64,000 nucleotides of DNA from CAVTWH01 sp963850915 (GCA_963850915.1 CAWKND010000003.1:62001-126000), one strand, 5' to 3'; counted from the stretch's first letter, positions 34,888 to 43,690 are shown. Notes: generated from the letters alone by a model not told the origin. Made by a program: numbers and translations.

Positions 34888-35255
34888 CGCGCGGCCTTCT
34901 TCGACGCCCGCTTACGCGGCGGGGTCAGCAGATCGGCGATCGCGGCGATGGCCGGGGGTACCAGACGGTAGTAGGCCCAAACCCCACGCTTTTCCCGCTC
35001 GAGGAGGCCAGCCTCGGTAAGGATGCGCAGGTGATGACTCACCGTCGGCTGGGAGAGGCCGAGAGGTGCGGTCAAGTCACAGACGCACGCCTCGCCCTCG
35101 GGGGCCGACTGGATCAGGCTGAGCAGCCGGAGCCGAGCCGGGTCCGCGAGTGCCTTCAGCACTCCGGCCAGACGCTCCGCATCCGCGCGCTCGATCGGTT
35201 CGCCGGCAAGCGGCGAGATCGCAGGCAGAGAAGATTCAATCAAAGCGGTTCCCAC
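34884..35255 (-). CDS. ArsR/SmtB family transcriptional regulator
   Basis: A 123-residue winged-helix repressor. GTG at 35255 gives VGTALIESS; homology proper begins at LAGVLKALADPARLRLLSLI. The DNA-recognition helix is LGLSQPTVSHHLRIL, and EACVCDLT places two cysteines in the alpha-3 position that binds As(III), Cd or Pb in classical ArsR/CadC proteins, so a thiophilic metal may be the signal. It overlaps the aldolase gene. No metal pump is next to it, so the target is open. Confidence 0.85.
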   Translation of the reverse strand: MGTALIESSLPAISPLAGEPIERADAERLAGVLKALADPARLRLLSLIQSAPEGEACVCDLTAPLGLSQPTVSHHLRILTEAGLLEREKRGVWAYYRLVPPAIAAIADLLTPPRKRASKKAAR

Positions 35256-35320
35256 GTTCCTATCCTTCCACTCACACCATCGACTTGCCTGCATATCCGC
35301 AGGTCCGAATCGACAATTTT

Positions 35321-35860
35321 TCACGCCACCAGGCCGAGGTCGGTTAGCGAATAGGCTGATCGGTACTCCAGGCCAGCAGCCTGAACGGCGGGTCCCGCAC
35401 CGCGATCAACGATGACGGCAACCCCGACGACCTCGGCGCCCGCGGCGCGCAGTGCCTCGACGGCGGTCAGTACGCTACCGCCAGTAGTCGAGGTGTCCTC
35501 CACCGCGAGTACCCGGCGGCCGGCGACGTCCGGCCCTTCGACGCGCTTCTGCAACCCGTGCGCCTTCTCCGCCTTGCGGACCACGAACGCGTCGAGGTCC
35601 CGCCCGGCGGCGGCAGCAGCGTGCAGCATGGCGGTACCCACCGGATCAGCACCGAGCGTGAGGCCTCCGACCGCGTCGAAGTCCCAGTCCCGCACCGTGT
35701 CCAGTAGTACCCGACCGACCAGCGGGGCGGCCCGGTGGTGCAGGGTCACCCGCCGCAGGTCTACGTACCAGTCCGCCTCGCGACCGGAGGAGAGCACCAC
35801 CCGACCGCGGACCACAGCGAGATCAACAATGAGTTTCTGCAGGTCGTCGCGGTCTGACAT
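35321..35860 (-). CDS. pyrE: Orotate phosphoribosyltransferase
   Basis: Pyrimidine-synthesis enzyme adding phosphoribose from PRPP to orotate. The 179-residue protein has SSGREADWYVDLRRVTLH, VGGLTLGADPVGTAM, VVRKAEKAHGLQKRVEG (catalytic Lys loop) and the PRPP-binding VLAVEDTSTTGGSV. Length is normal. It precedes the ArsR gene on the same strand. Placement near clpB agrees with mycobacterial order (Rv0382c/Rv0384c). Confidence 0.93.
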   Translation of the reverse strand: MSDRDDLQKLIVDLAVVRGRVVLSSGREADWYVDLRRVTLHHRAAPLVGRVLLDTVRDWDFDAVGGLTLGADPVGTAMLHAAAAAGRDLDAFVVRKAEKAHGLQKRVEGPDVAGRRVLAVEDTSTTGGSVLTAVEALRAAGAEVVGVAVIVDRGAGPAVQAAGLEYRSAYSLTDLGLVA

Positions 35861-35923
35861 GAGGCTGAGGGTACATGTCGAATCTTGGATCCGAATCCAC
35901 GACCCGGATGAGTCAAGTAAGGA

Positions 35924-36736
35924 CTAGTGGCCGATCCTGCCCCTACCGTCTCGGGCAGCCCGCTGGATCAGGCCGCGTGGCAGGTGCCGCATCGCGAAGA
36001 CGGCCGCCTTGTACCGCGCCGACGGGACGCTCAGTAACCGGCCTTTGCGCAGGTCACGAAGGGCGATGCGGGCCACGTCGTCGGCCTCCAGCCAGAGCGC
36101 CGCCGGCATCTTGGAGGTGTCGATGCCCTGCCGGTCGTGGAACTCGGTCCGGGTGTACCCGGGACAGAGAGTGAGCAAGCTTACTCCGTACGGGCGTACC
36201 GACAACGCCACCGACTCGGTGAACGCGTTCACCCAGGCCTTGCTCGCCGGGTACGTCGAGCCGGGCATCATGGTGGCGAACGCGGAGGCGGAGCTGACGT
36301 TGATGATGGCGCCGTGCCGGGCCGCCACCATCGGGGCCAGCGCCGCCTTGGTCAGCCGGAGTACCGCGTGCACGTTGAGCGCGAGCAGCTCCTCCTCCTG
36401 CTCGTTGGTGGCTCGCAGGAACGAGGTGTGCAGGCTGCGCCCGGCGTTGTTGACCAACAGGTCCACGCCCTCGGCGAGGCGCTGCTCGACCAGCGCGCAG
36501 CCGGCCGGCGTGGCCAGGTCGGCGGGGAGCGGCGTGGCCTGGATACCGAAGCGGTCGGCCAGTTCGGTGGCGATGCCGGCCAGCCGGTCCGCGCTGCGCG
36601 CGACGAGTACCAGGTCATAGCCCTGTTCGGCGAGTTGGCGGGCGAACGCGGCGCCGATCCCGGCGGTGGCGCCGGTAACTACCGCGGTACGCCGTCCGGT
36701 GGTGGGCCTGTCGGAAACGGCGTCTGGGCTGGCCAC
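35924..36736 (-). CDS. Short-chain dehydrogenase/reductase
   Basis: A 270-residue SDR of the DltE/YqjQ-like type. Motifs: TAVVTGATAGIGAAFARQL (cofactor loop), LLVNNAGRS, INVSSASAF (Ser), YPASKAWVNAF (Tyr/Lys), CPGYTRTEF. GTG at 36736 follows AGGAGGTACCAC. Its 5' end overlaps the 3' end of the upstream membrane-protein gene by 58 bases. Substrate unknown. Confidence 0.87.
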   Translation of the reverse strand: MASPDAVSDRPTTGRRTAVVTGATAGIGAAFARQLAEQGYDLVLVARSADRLAGIATELADRFGIQATPLPADLATPAGCALVEQRLAEGVDLLVNNAGRSLHTSFLRATNEQEEELLALNVHAVLRLTKAALAPMVAARHGAIINVSSASAFATMMPGSTYPASKAWVNAFTESVALSVRPYGVSLLTLCPGYTRTEFHDRQGIDTSKMPAALWLEADDVARIALRDLRKGRLLSVPSARYKAAVFAMRHLPRGLIQRAARDGRGRIGH

Positions 36737-37344
36737 GTGGTACCTCCTGGGGCGGGAGCCGGCCACGGTACCGGCTGCGTCACCCCCCGGAAGTACCGGT
36801 TCGCAGGCGGCAGCGCGAGCAGGACGGCTACCAGAATGTAGCCCACCACCTGCACCAGTGCTGCTGTCACCACGAGCCCGGGCAGCCAGCTGGGCAGCGC
36901 GTCCTGCACCGCCGTGGTGAGCTGGCTGGCGACATCCACCCGGGCCGGGTCGCCGGTGTAGGAGACGTCGCTGACCGCGGAGCCGGCGGCCACGCCCTGG
37001 CCGCAGCCGCAGAGCAGGCCGATGGCGACGAGTACCCAGGTGCCGATCCGGGCCGACCGGCCGCGCCGCAGTACCCCCACCGCCAGCAGCGCGAGTACCC
37101 CGGCGAGCACGAGGACCAGGATGGCGAGTACCCCCATGCTGGTCCGTACCGTGTCGCCGACCCGGTCGATGTCGCGCTGGACGGCGTCGGTGTTCGCGGC
37201 CAGCGGCAGGTACCGGCCGCGGAACCGGGCTGCGGCCACGAGTAGCCCGACGGTGACGGCCAGGGCGGCGAGCGCGACGACGAGCATCAGCGCACCGGCC
37301 GCGGTCACCACTGCCGGGCGGCGCTGCTCAGCCGGCTGGGTCAT
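36679..37344 (-). CDS. Integral membrane protein, four predicted spans (paralogue A)
   Basis: A 221-residue protein of unknown function starting MTQPAEQRRPAVVTAAGALM. Hydrophobic segments: VTAAGALMLVVALAALAVTV, GVLAILVLVLAGVLALLAVG, IGTWVLVAIGLLCGCG and LVVTAALVQVVGYILVAVLL. It ends in a Pro-rich tail that runs into the SDR gene. The fourth span end, LALPPANRYFRG, matches LALPPAHRYFQP in the next upstream protein, so the two are tandem paralogues. Confidence 0.75.
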   Translation of the reverse strand: MTQPAEQRRPAVVTAAGALMLVVALAALAVTVGLLVAAARFRGRYLPLAANTDAVQRDIDRVGDTVRTSMGVLAILVLVLAGVLALLAVGVLRRGRSARIGTWVLVAIGLLCGCGQGVAAGSAVSDVSYTGDPARVDVASQLTTAVQDALPSWLPGLVVTAALVQVVGYILVAVLLALPPANRYFRGVTQPVPWPAPAPGGTTWPAQTPFPTGPPPDGVPR

Positions 37345-37454
37345 CGGGCGCTCCACGATTGGGCTAAATGGACGGCTGGGCTGGACCGCCGGGCTTGCTG
37401 TGCTGATAAGTCCGGTAAGTCGGAAACTACCCGTTCGTCGAGCGGCGCGGAGCG

Positions 37455-38075
37455 CTATTGGGCTGCCGGTACCAGTCGTGGCTGGAAGTACCGGTGCGCG
37501 GGCGGCAGGGCGAGCAGCGCCGCCGCCACGGCGAGCGCGAGTACCAGCCCGACGACCAGCCAGCCGTGCAGCGAGCGGTACCACTCGGGGTAGGCCAGCG
37601 GGGTGACCGGGTCCCCGCCGTACCGGTCGATCAACCCGCTGCCGCCGCAGCACAGTACGCCGACCCCGGCCGCGGTCCAGCTGCTCAGCCGGGTGAGCCG
37701 GCTGCCGCGCAGGTCGAAGGTGGCGCACACGCTCAGGACGGCGGCGAAGACCAGCAGCCCGGCGATGCTCGCCACCGAGCCGGTGGTGGCCGAGGAGACC
37801 AGCTGATCGGCGTCGGCCCGGGAGTCGTAGCTGAGCCGGGCGGCGGTGCGCAGGGCTGGCAGGTAGGCAGCGGTGAGCACCGCGAGTACCAACAGGTCCA
37901 AGGCTGCCGCGTAGAGCAGGAAGGCGGCGGCCGTGACCGACCACGGCCGGGGCACGGCCGAGCCAGCAAGGGGGGCGGGGCCGGCGCTCACCGCGCCGAC
38001 GATACCGGCCGCCGGCCGGGCCGACCCGCCGCCGACCCGGCCCGGCGTCGCGACGCGGACCGGGTCGGCGGGCAA
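37455..38075 (-). CDS. Integral membrane protein, four predicted spans (paralogue B)
   Basis: A 206-residue protein sharing topology and the LLALPPAHRYFQP end with its neighbour. Spans: AAAFLLYAAALDLLVLAVLT, IAGLLVFAAVLSVCAT, WTAAGVGVLCCGGSG and GWLVVGLVLALAVAAALLAL. The extracytoplasmic loop after span 1 (DSRADADQLVSSATTGS) parallels the DAVQRDIDRVGDTVRTS loop of paralogue A. Function unknown. It ends 3 bases before the clpB 3' end region. Confidence 0.72.
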   Translation of the reverse strand: MPADPVRVATPGRVGGGSARPAAGIVGAVSAGPAPLAGSAVPRPWSVTAAAFLLYAAALDLLVLAVLTAAYLPALRTAARLSYDSRADADQLVSSATTGSVASIAGLLVFAAVLSVCATFDLRGSRLTRLSSWTAAGVGVLCCGGSGLIDRYGGDPVTPLAYPEWYRSLHGWLVVGLVLALAVAAALLALPPAHRYFQPRLVPAAQ

Positions 38076-38078
38076 AGG

Positions 38079-40676
38079 TCAGCCGGTACTGACGGTCAGC
38101 CGGTCCTTGCCGTCGGCCAGCTCGACGAGTACCCGCTCGCCGTCCCGGATGGTGCCGCCGAGCAGCGCCCGGGCCAGCTGGTCACCGATCGCCGACTGGA
38201 CCAGGCGGCGGAGCGGGCGGGCGCCGTAGACCGGGTCGTAGCCGTTGACCGCCAGCCAGTCGCGGGCCGCGTCGGTGACCTCCAGGGTCAGCCGCCGGTC
38301 AGCCAGCCGGCGGGACAGCCGGGCCAGCTGGATGTCCACGATCGAGCGCAGCGACTCACCGGCCAGCGAGTCGAAGACCACGATGTCGTCCAGCCGGTTG
38401 AGGAACTCCGGCTTGAAGTGGCCGCGCACGGTGGCGAGTACGGCGTCCTTGCGCTGCTCGGTACTCAGCGTCGGGTCGGCGAGCGCGTAGCTGCCCAGGT
38501 TGGAGGTGAGGACCAGGATGGCGTTGCGGAAGTCGACTGTCCGCCCCTGGCCGTCGGTCAACCTGCCGTCGTCGAGTACCTGCAGCAGCACGTCGAAGAC
38601 GTCGGGGTGCGCCTTCTCCACCTCGTCCAGCAGGATCACCGAGTACGGGCGCCGGCGTACCGCCTCGGTCAGCTGCCCGCCCTCCTCGTACCCCACGTAC
38701 CCGGGCGGCGCGCCGACCAGCCGGGCCACCGAGTGCTTCTCGCCGTACTCGGACATGTCGATGCGTACCATCGCCCGCTCGTCGTCGAACAGGAACTCGG
38801 CCAGCGCCTTGGCCAGCTCGGTCTTGCCGACACCGGTCGGACCGAGGAACAGGAACGAGCCGGTGGGCCGGTCCGGGTCGGCGATCCCGGCACGCGCCCG
38901 GCGGACAGCGTCGGACACCGCCTGTACCGCCTGGGTCTGCCCGATCACCCGGCTGGCCAGTGACTCGTCCATCCGCAGCAGCTTGGCGGTCTCGCCCTCC
39001 AGCAGCCGACCGGCCGGGATACCCGTCCAGGCGCCGACCACGCCGGCGATGTCGTCGGCGGAGACCTCCTCCTTCAGCATCGCGCCGCTGCTCTGCAGCG
39101 CGTCCAGCTCGGCCTTGGCGGCGTCGCGTTCGCGCTCCAGGTCGGGGATCCGGCCGTGCCGCAGTTCGCCAGCCTTGGCCGGGTCGTAGGTGGTCTCCCG
39201 CTCGGCCCGCTCCAGTTCGCGCTTTGCGGTCTCCAGCTCCTCGGTCAGCGTGGAGATCCGCTGGATGTGCTCCTTCTCGGTACGCCAGCGCTCGGACAGC
39301 GCACCCAACTGCTCGCGCTTGTCGGCCAGCTCCTTACGCAGCCGGGCCAGCCGCTCGGCCGAGGCCGGGTCCGGCTCCTTGGCCAGCGCCATCTCCTCGA
39401 TCTCCAGCCGGCGCACAGCGCGCTCCACCTCGTCCACCTCGACCGGCCGCGAGTCGATCTCCATTCGCAGCCGGGACGCCGCCTCGTCGACCAGGTCGAT
39501 GGCCTTGTCGGGGAGGAACCGGTCGGCGATGTACCGGTCGGAGAGGGTGGCCGCCGCGACCAGTGCCGCGTCCGTGATGCGTACCCCGTGGTGCACCTCG
39601 TAGCGCTCCTTCAGGCCACGCAGGATGCCGATGGTGTCCTCGATCGTCGGCTCGCCGACGAGTACCGGCTGGAAGCGCCGCTCCAGTGCCGGGTCCTTCT
39701 CGATGTGCTCGCGATATTCGTCCAATGTGGTGGCACCGACCATGCGCAGCTCACCACGGGCCAGCATCGGCTTGAGCATGTTGCCGGCGTCCATCGAGCC
39801 CTCGCCCTTGCCGGCGCCGACCACCGTGTGCAGCTCGTCCAGGAAGGTGATCACCTGGCCGTTGGAGCCCTTGATCTCCTCCAGTACCGACTTCAGCCGC
39901 TCCTCGAACTGGCCGCGGTACTGCGCGCCGGCCACCATGGCACCGAGGTCCAGGCTGACGAGTCGCTTGTCGCGCAGCGACTCCGGTACGTCACCGGCGA
40001 CGATGCGCTGGGCCAGCCCCTCGACGATGGCGGTCTTGCCGACGCCCGGCTCGCCGATGAGTACGGGGTTGTTCTTGGTACGCCGGGACAGCACCTGGAT
40101 CACCCGGCGGATCTCCGAGTCGCGGCCGATCACCGGGTCCACCTTGCCGTCCCGCGCACTGGCGGTCAGGTCGACGCCGTACTTCTCCAGCGCCTGGTAC
40201 TGCTGCTCCGGGTCGGGGCTGGTCACCCGGCGGTCGCCGCCTCGGATCTGCGGGAAGGCGGCGACCAGGCTCTCCTCGGTCGCGCCGTTCTCCTTCAGCA
40301 GCTTGGCAACGGCGCCACCGACCTGGGCCAGGCCGGCGAGTACGTGCTCGGTGGAGACGTACTCGTCGCCGAGCGGCCGGGCGATCGCCTCGGCGGCGTT
40401 GAGCGAGTTGACGAACTCCCGGGACAGGCTGGGCTCGGCCACGCTGGAGCCGCGCGCGACGGGCAGGTTCTCCACGCTGCGCGCGGCGGCCCGGCGTACC
40501 TCGGCCGGGTTCGCCCCGACCGCGCGCAGCAGGCCGGTCGCGGTCGAGCCGCCGGTGTCCAGCAGCGACAGCAACAGGTGCCACGGCTCGACCGTGGAGT
40601 TGCCGTGCTGCGTGGCGATCTTCACCGACCCGGTGATGACCTCGCGGCTCTTGGTGGTCAGGCGCTCGGCGTCCAT
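38079..40676 (-). CDS. clpB: ATP-dependent disaggregase ClpB
   Basis: Hsp100 hexameric unfoldase that, with DnaK/DnaJ/GrpE, rescues aggregated proteins. The 865-residue protein has the double N-domain (1 to about 150), NBD1 with GEPGVGKT, the coiled-coil middle domain (about 400-530), NBD2 with GPTGVGKT and arginine-finger regions such as KPEFLNRLDD, and a C-terminal domain. Complete, single-copy architecture. An HAIR-type inverted repeat about 100 bases upstream indicates HspR repression, linking it to the dnaK operon 8 kb away. Confidence 0.97.
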   Translation of the reverse strand: MDAERLTTKSREVITGSVKIATQHGNSTVEPWHLLLSLLDTGGSTATGLLRAVGANPAEVRRAAARSVENLPVARGSSVAEPSLSREFVNSLNAAEAIARPLGDEYVSTEHVLAGLAQVGGAVAKLLKENGATEESLVAAFPQIRGGDRRVTSPDPEQQYQALEKYGVDLTASARDGKVDPVIGRDSEIRRVIQVLSRRTKNNPVLIGEPGVGKTAIVEGLAQRIVAGDVPESLRDKRLVSLDLGAMVAGAQYRGQFEERLKSVLEEIKGSNGQVITFLDELHTVVGAGKGEGSMDAGNMLKPMLARGELRMVGATTLDEYREHIEKDPALERRFQPVLVGEPTIEDTIGILRGLKERYEVHHGVRITDAALVAAATLSDRYIADRFLPDKAIDLVDEAASRLRMEIDSRPVEVDEVERAVRRLEIEEMALAKEPDPASAERLARLRKELADKREQLGALSERWRTEKEHIQRISTLTEELETAKRELERAERETTYDPAKAGELRHGRIPDLERERDAAKAELDALQSSGAMLKEEVSADDIAGVVGAWTGIPAGRLLEGETAKLLRMDESLASRVIGQTQAVQAVSDAVRRARAGIADPDRPTGSFLFLGPTGVGKTELAKALAEFLFDDERAMVRIDMSEYGEKHSVARLVGAPPGYVGYEEGGQLTEAVRRRPYSVILLDEVEKAHPDVFDVLLQVLDDGRLTDGQGRTVDFRNAILVLTSNLGSYALADPTLSTEQRKDAVLATVRGHFKPEFLNRLDDIVVFDSLAGESLRSIVDIQLARLSRRLADRRLTLEVTDAARDWLAVNGYDPVYGARPLRRLVQSAIGDQLARALLGGTIRDGERVLVELADGKDRLTVSTG

Positions 40677-40776
40677 CTGCTCCCCTGTGACTCTTCCGCG
40701 TTGACAACCCGGTTGTCAGCGTCGCACTTGCGCCTCCGGAAGTTGACCGGAGACATGTAGTACGACGCGACCGGAG

Positions 40777-40795
40777 TTGAGTGTATTCCGCTCAA
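40777..40795. promoter_or_regulatory. HAIR-type HspR operator before clpB
   Basis: TTGAGT-N7-GCTCAA, one base from the known actinobacterial HAIR element TTGAGT-N7-ACTCAA. It is about 100 bases upstream of the clpB start on the minus strand. A gene for HspR is present at 44117-44554. Confidence 0.75.
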
Positions 40796-40872
40796 CTTTC
40801 CGCTGCCACCCCCGGTCGCCGCGCTCCATCCATTGACATCTATCCAATCGATGTGGTTACCTACCGCACAAC

Positions 40873-40892
40873 GTTTAAGAAACTTTTCTAAA
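40873..40892. promoter_or_regulatory. AT-rich near-palindrome before the small secreted gene
   Basis: TTTAAGAAACTTTTCTAAA, an imperfect palindrome in an unusually AT-rich stretch. A -35-like TTGACA lies about 40 bases upstream (near 40833). It may be the operator/promoter once serving a secreted glycosidase-type gene. Confidence 0.4.
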
Positions 40893-40918
40893 TCAACCCG
40901 CTTATCGTGGGAGGCTCG

Positions 40919-41131
40919 ATGTCCCGTCTCCGCACCGCACTACCGGCCGGCGCGGCAGCCGGGCTGCTCGCCGTCGCCGGAGTCGCCATCGGGACGCAGA
41001 GTGCAAGCGCCGCAACGAATCTGGTCACCAACCCGGGCTTCGAGACGGGTACCCTCAGCGACTGGTCGTGCAGCCAGGGCTGCCCGTCGACGTACCAGTT
41101 CACCAGTGTTTTCAACGGTTTCACCGGCTAG
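40919..41131 (+). pseudogene. Truncated secreted protein with start of a carbohydrate-binding module
   Basis: ATG at 40919 after GGGAGG. The 70-residue product has a Sec signal peptide (LRTALPAGAAAGLLAVAGVA ... SASA) and then ATNLVTNPGFETGTLSDWSC, the typical beginning of a CBM4/9-like module in secreted chitinases and cellulases, but stops after 40 more residues. It is therefore probably the remnant of a much larger hydrolase after an internal deletion, though a genuine short secreted peptide cannot be excluded. Promoter-like and terminator-like sequences flank it. Confidence 0.6.
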
Positions 41132-41188
41132 ACCCCGCGCGGGCCGGCGCCGACCGGCCCGCGTCCCGACGTTGCTCGGACCGTCCCT

Positions 41189-41224
41189 CACCGGGCCGGG
41201 TCGCCCAGGCGATCCGGCCCGGTG
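41189..41224 (+). terminator. Hairpin after the truncated secreted gene
   Basis: CACCGGGCCGG (41189-41199) pairs perfectly with CCGGCCCGGTG (41214-41224), loop 14 bases. It also lies upstream of the TrkA-C gene; followed by CCTATTTCGG. Confidence 0.6.
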
Positions 41225-41313
41225 CCTATTTCGGCTGCGGCACAGCCCTTCCCGGTCGGGTGGTCGTCAGTGGAGCGACGGTCGGGCCGGCGGCGCGCGG
41301 GTAGGGTAACCAG

Positions 41314-41811
41314 ATGGTGGTACGAGTTGAGCGCACCGCACTGCCCGGCATCGGGGTACGCCACGACATCCTGACCGCGGCCGGTCGCCGGGTCGGCGTC
41401 ATCTCCCGTAAGGGCGGTGGCAAGCGCGACCTACTGGTTGCCGACGTCGACGATCCCGACCAGACCCTGGTACAGCTCGCACTCACCGACGAGGAGTCCG
41501 ACATCCTCGCCGAGCTGCTCGGCTCCTCGGTCATCCTGTCCCGGCTGTCGCAGCTCACCGACGAGGTGGACGGCGTCTACACGGAGCAGATCGCGCTGCC
41601 GGCCGGCTCCCCGTACGCACAGCGCCGGCTGGGCGACACGGCCGCGCGGACGCGTACCGGGGCGTCGATCGTCGCGGTGATCCGGGGGCGGAGCGTGCTG
41701 CCCTCGCCCGGACCGGAGTTCGCGTTCGCGGGCGGGGACGTGGTGGTGGCCGTCGGTACCCGTACCGGGCTGGACCGGCTCTCCGCCATCCTCTCCGGCC
41801 AGGAGACGTAG
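41314..41811 (+). CDS. TrkA-C domain regulatory subunit of a cation/proton antiporter
   Basis: A 165-residue cytosolic protein. The first half (VERTALPGIGVRHDILTAAG ... SDILAELLG) resembles KhtT-like N-domains; residues about 90-160, IALPAGSPYAQRRLGD then TGASIVAVIRG and FAGGDVVVAVGT, form an RCK-C/TrkA-C domain that binds a nucleotide or other ligand. It is 3 bases upstream of the antiporter gene, so it is its regulatory subunit, in a KhtTU-like arrangement. Confidence 0.87.
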   Translation: MVVRVERTALPGIGVRHDILTAAGRRVGVISRKGGGKRDLLVADVDDPDQTLVQLALTDEESDILAELLGSSVILSRLSQLTDEVDGVYTEQIALPAGSPYAQRRLGDTAARTRTGASIVAVIRGRSVLPSPGPEFAFAGGDVVVAVGTRTGLDRLSAILSGQET

Positions 41812-41814
41812 CCG

Positions 41815-43110
41815 ATGCACTCGGCCACACTGCTTCTGGAGATCGGGGCGGTGCTGTTCGGGCTCAGCCTGCTCGGCCGCTTCGGGAGCCGGTTCGGCAT
41901 CTCGCCCATCCCGCTCTACCTGCTCGCCGGGCTCGCCTTCGGCACCGGCGGCCTGGTACACCTCTCCGCCAGCCACGAGTTCCTCTCCATCGCCTCGGAG
42001 ATCGGCGTGGTGGTACTGCTCCTGATGCTGGGCTTGGAGTACTCGGCCGACGAGCTGCTCGGCAACCTGCGCCAGGCAGCGCCCGCCGGACTCATCGACG
42101 GGGTACTCAACGCGCTGCCCGGGGCGGCACTCGCCCTGATCCTCGGCTGGGGGCCGGTGGCCGCGGTGGTACTCGCCGGGGTCACCTGGGTGTCCAGCTC
42201 CGGGGTGATCGCGAAGGTACTCGGCGACCTGGGCCGGCTGGGCAACCGGGAGACGCCGACCATCCTGTCGGTGCTGGTCATCGAGGACCTGGCGATGGCC
42301 CTGTACCTGCCGATCCTGACCGCGATCCTGGCGCACCGGGGCGCGTCCGGTGCCTTCCTCGCACTCGCCGTCGCGGTGGTCACCGTCTCGCTGGTACTCC
42401 TGATCGCCACCCGGTACGGCCGGGCGGTCTCCAAACTGGTCTCGGCCGACGACCCGGAGGCGCTGCTGCTGGGTACCCTCGGGCTCACCCTGCTCGTCGC
42501 CGGCCTGGCCCAGCAGCTGCAGGTATCCGCAGCGGTCGGCGCGTTCCTGGTCGGCATCGCGCTCTCCGGGCCGGTGGCACACAGCGCCGCCCAGCTCCTC
42601 GCCCCACTGCGGGACCTGTTCGCCGCCGTCTTCTTCGTCTCCTTCGGGCTGACCACGGACGCGCACAAGATCCCGGCGGTACTGATTCCAGCCGCCGTTC
42701 TCGCGATCGTCACGATGGGTACCAAGGTGGTGACCGGCTACCTGGCGGCCCGGCGGGCGGGCATCGGCCGGCCCGGTCGGTGGCGAGCCGGGCTCACCCT
42801 GGTACCCCGAGGCGAGTTCTCCATCGTGATCGCGGGACTCGCCGTCTCGTCGGCCGCGGTGCACCCGAAGCTCGGCCCGCTCGCCACGGCGTACGTGCTG
42901 ATCACGGTGGTTGCCGGTCCACCGCTGGCGCGGCTGACGGAGGTACCGGCCATCCGGCGCCGGCTGCGCCGCCCGGAAGCCTCCCCGGCAGGTGCAATCC
43001 AGGATCCAGACTTTCGCTCGCAACCTCCCGCGCGCTACCGTGACGCCAGCCCACCCACAGCAGGTGGAGGCGCGGGAGCACAAGACGTGGGTCCAGGAGT
43101 CGAGCAGTGA
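41815..43110 (+). CDS. CPA2-type potassium/proton antiporter
   Basis: A 431-residue inner-membrane antiporter (KefB/KhtU family, cf. Rv3236c) with about 12 spans. Landmarks: ISPIPLYLLAGLAFGTGG, EIGVVVLLLMLGLEYSAD, TWVSSSGVIAKVLGDLG and LVIEDLAMALYLPI (the conserved Asp pair region), QVSAAVGAFLVGIALSG, LTLVPRGEFSIVIAGL. Unlike KefB it lacks a C-terminal RCK domain, supplied instead by the upstream TrkA-C protein. Probably potassium or cation efflux. Confidence 0.9.
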   Translation: MHSATLLLEIGAVLFGLSLLGRFGSRFGISPIPLYLLAGLAFGTGGLVHLSASHEFLSIASEIGVVVLLLMLGLEYSADELLGNLRQAAPAGLIDGVLNALPGAALALILGWGPVAAVVLAGVTWVSSSGVIAKVLGDLGRLGNRETPTILSVLVIEDLAMALYLPILTAILAHRGASGAFLALAVAVVTVSLVLLIATRYGRAVSKLVSADDPEALLLGTLGLTLLVAGLAQQLQVSAAVGAFLVGIALSGPVAHSAAQLLAPLRDLFAAVFFVSFGLTTDAHKIPAVLIPAAVLAIVTMGTKVVTGYLAARRAGIGRPGRWRAGLTLVPRGEFSIVIAGLAVSSAAVHPKLGPLATAYVLITVVAGPPLARLTEVPAIRRRLRRPEASPAGAIQDPDFRSQPPARYRDASPPTAGGGAGAQDVGPGVEQ

Positions 43111-43538
43111 GCGTGCAACAGTCGGAGTTCCGGGGGTTCGCCAACCCGGTCGACCCGACACCGGTCGAGCTGCGAGCCTGGGCATATCAGCCCGACTCGG
43201 TCTCGCTCACCGCCATGCCACCCGACTGGGATCTGCTCGTCTCCGGCGACTTCCTGGTCAGTACCCTCTTCGACCTCGCCATGGACCGCGCCTGCCCGGC
43301 CCGCCGGTTCGCCCTGCACTGCCTGTACATCTACGCGGCCGACGCGATCCGGACCAACTTCAAGGCGCATCCGAAGCGCCGGCTGCGCAAAATGGTGGAG
43401 CAGGCCGAGTCCCACGGCGACGAGCTGATGGTCACCTGGGCGATCAACGCGAAGGTACTCATCCTGCGGCCGGAGTCCTTCGACTACCACGAGTGGTGCG
43501 AGGGCGGCCTGGTCCGCAGCGGTCGTCGGCTGGCATAG
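43107..43538 (+). CDS. Conserved hypothetical protein, 143 residues
   Basis: GTG start overlapping the antiporter stop (GTGA). The sequence looks globular: RAWAYQPDSVSLTAMPPDWD, VSTLFDLAMDRACPARRFAL, YIYAADAIRTNFKAHPKRRL and WAINAKVLILRPESFDYHEW. It resembles uncharacterised proteins in Micromonosporaceae (recalled). It is translationally coupled to the antiporter gene, but a functional link is not shown. A terminator follows. Confidence 0.65.
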   Translation: MSVQQSEFRGFANPVDPTPVELRAWAYQPDSVSLTAMPPDWDLLVSGDFLVSTLFDLAMDRACPARRFALHCLYIYAADAIRTNFKAHPKRRLRKMVEQAESHGDELMVTWAINAKVLILRPESFDYHEWCEGGLVRSGRRLA

Positions 43539-43643
43539 CGCTCTCCTTCCGCCCCCACGGATGCCCTCTGAGCTGCTGCCGGGGAGGCCAACACGGCCGC
43601 GGCGGGCAGCTGTCGATCCGCTGGCTGACCTGCGGATACGCGT

Positions 43644-43671
43644 AACCCCGGGCTGAGCACAGCCCGGGGTT
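43644..43671. terminator. Bidirectional terminator hairpin
   Basis: AACCCCGGGCTG (43644-43655) pairs perfectly with CAGCCCGGGGTT (43660-43671), 4-base loop, between two convergent genes. A-run and T-run flanks are short but present on both strands. Confidence 0.8.
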
Positions 43672-43690
43672 CACGGTTGGTTGGTGGCGA

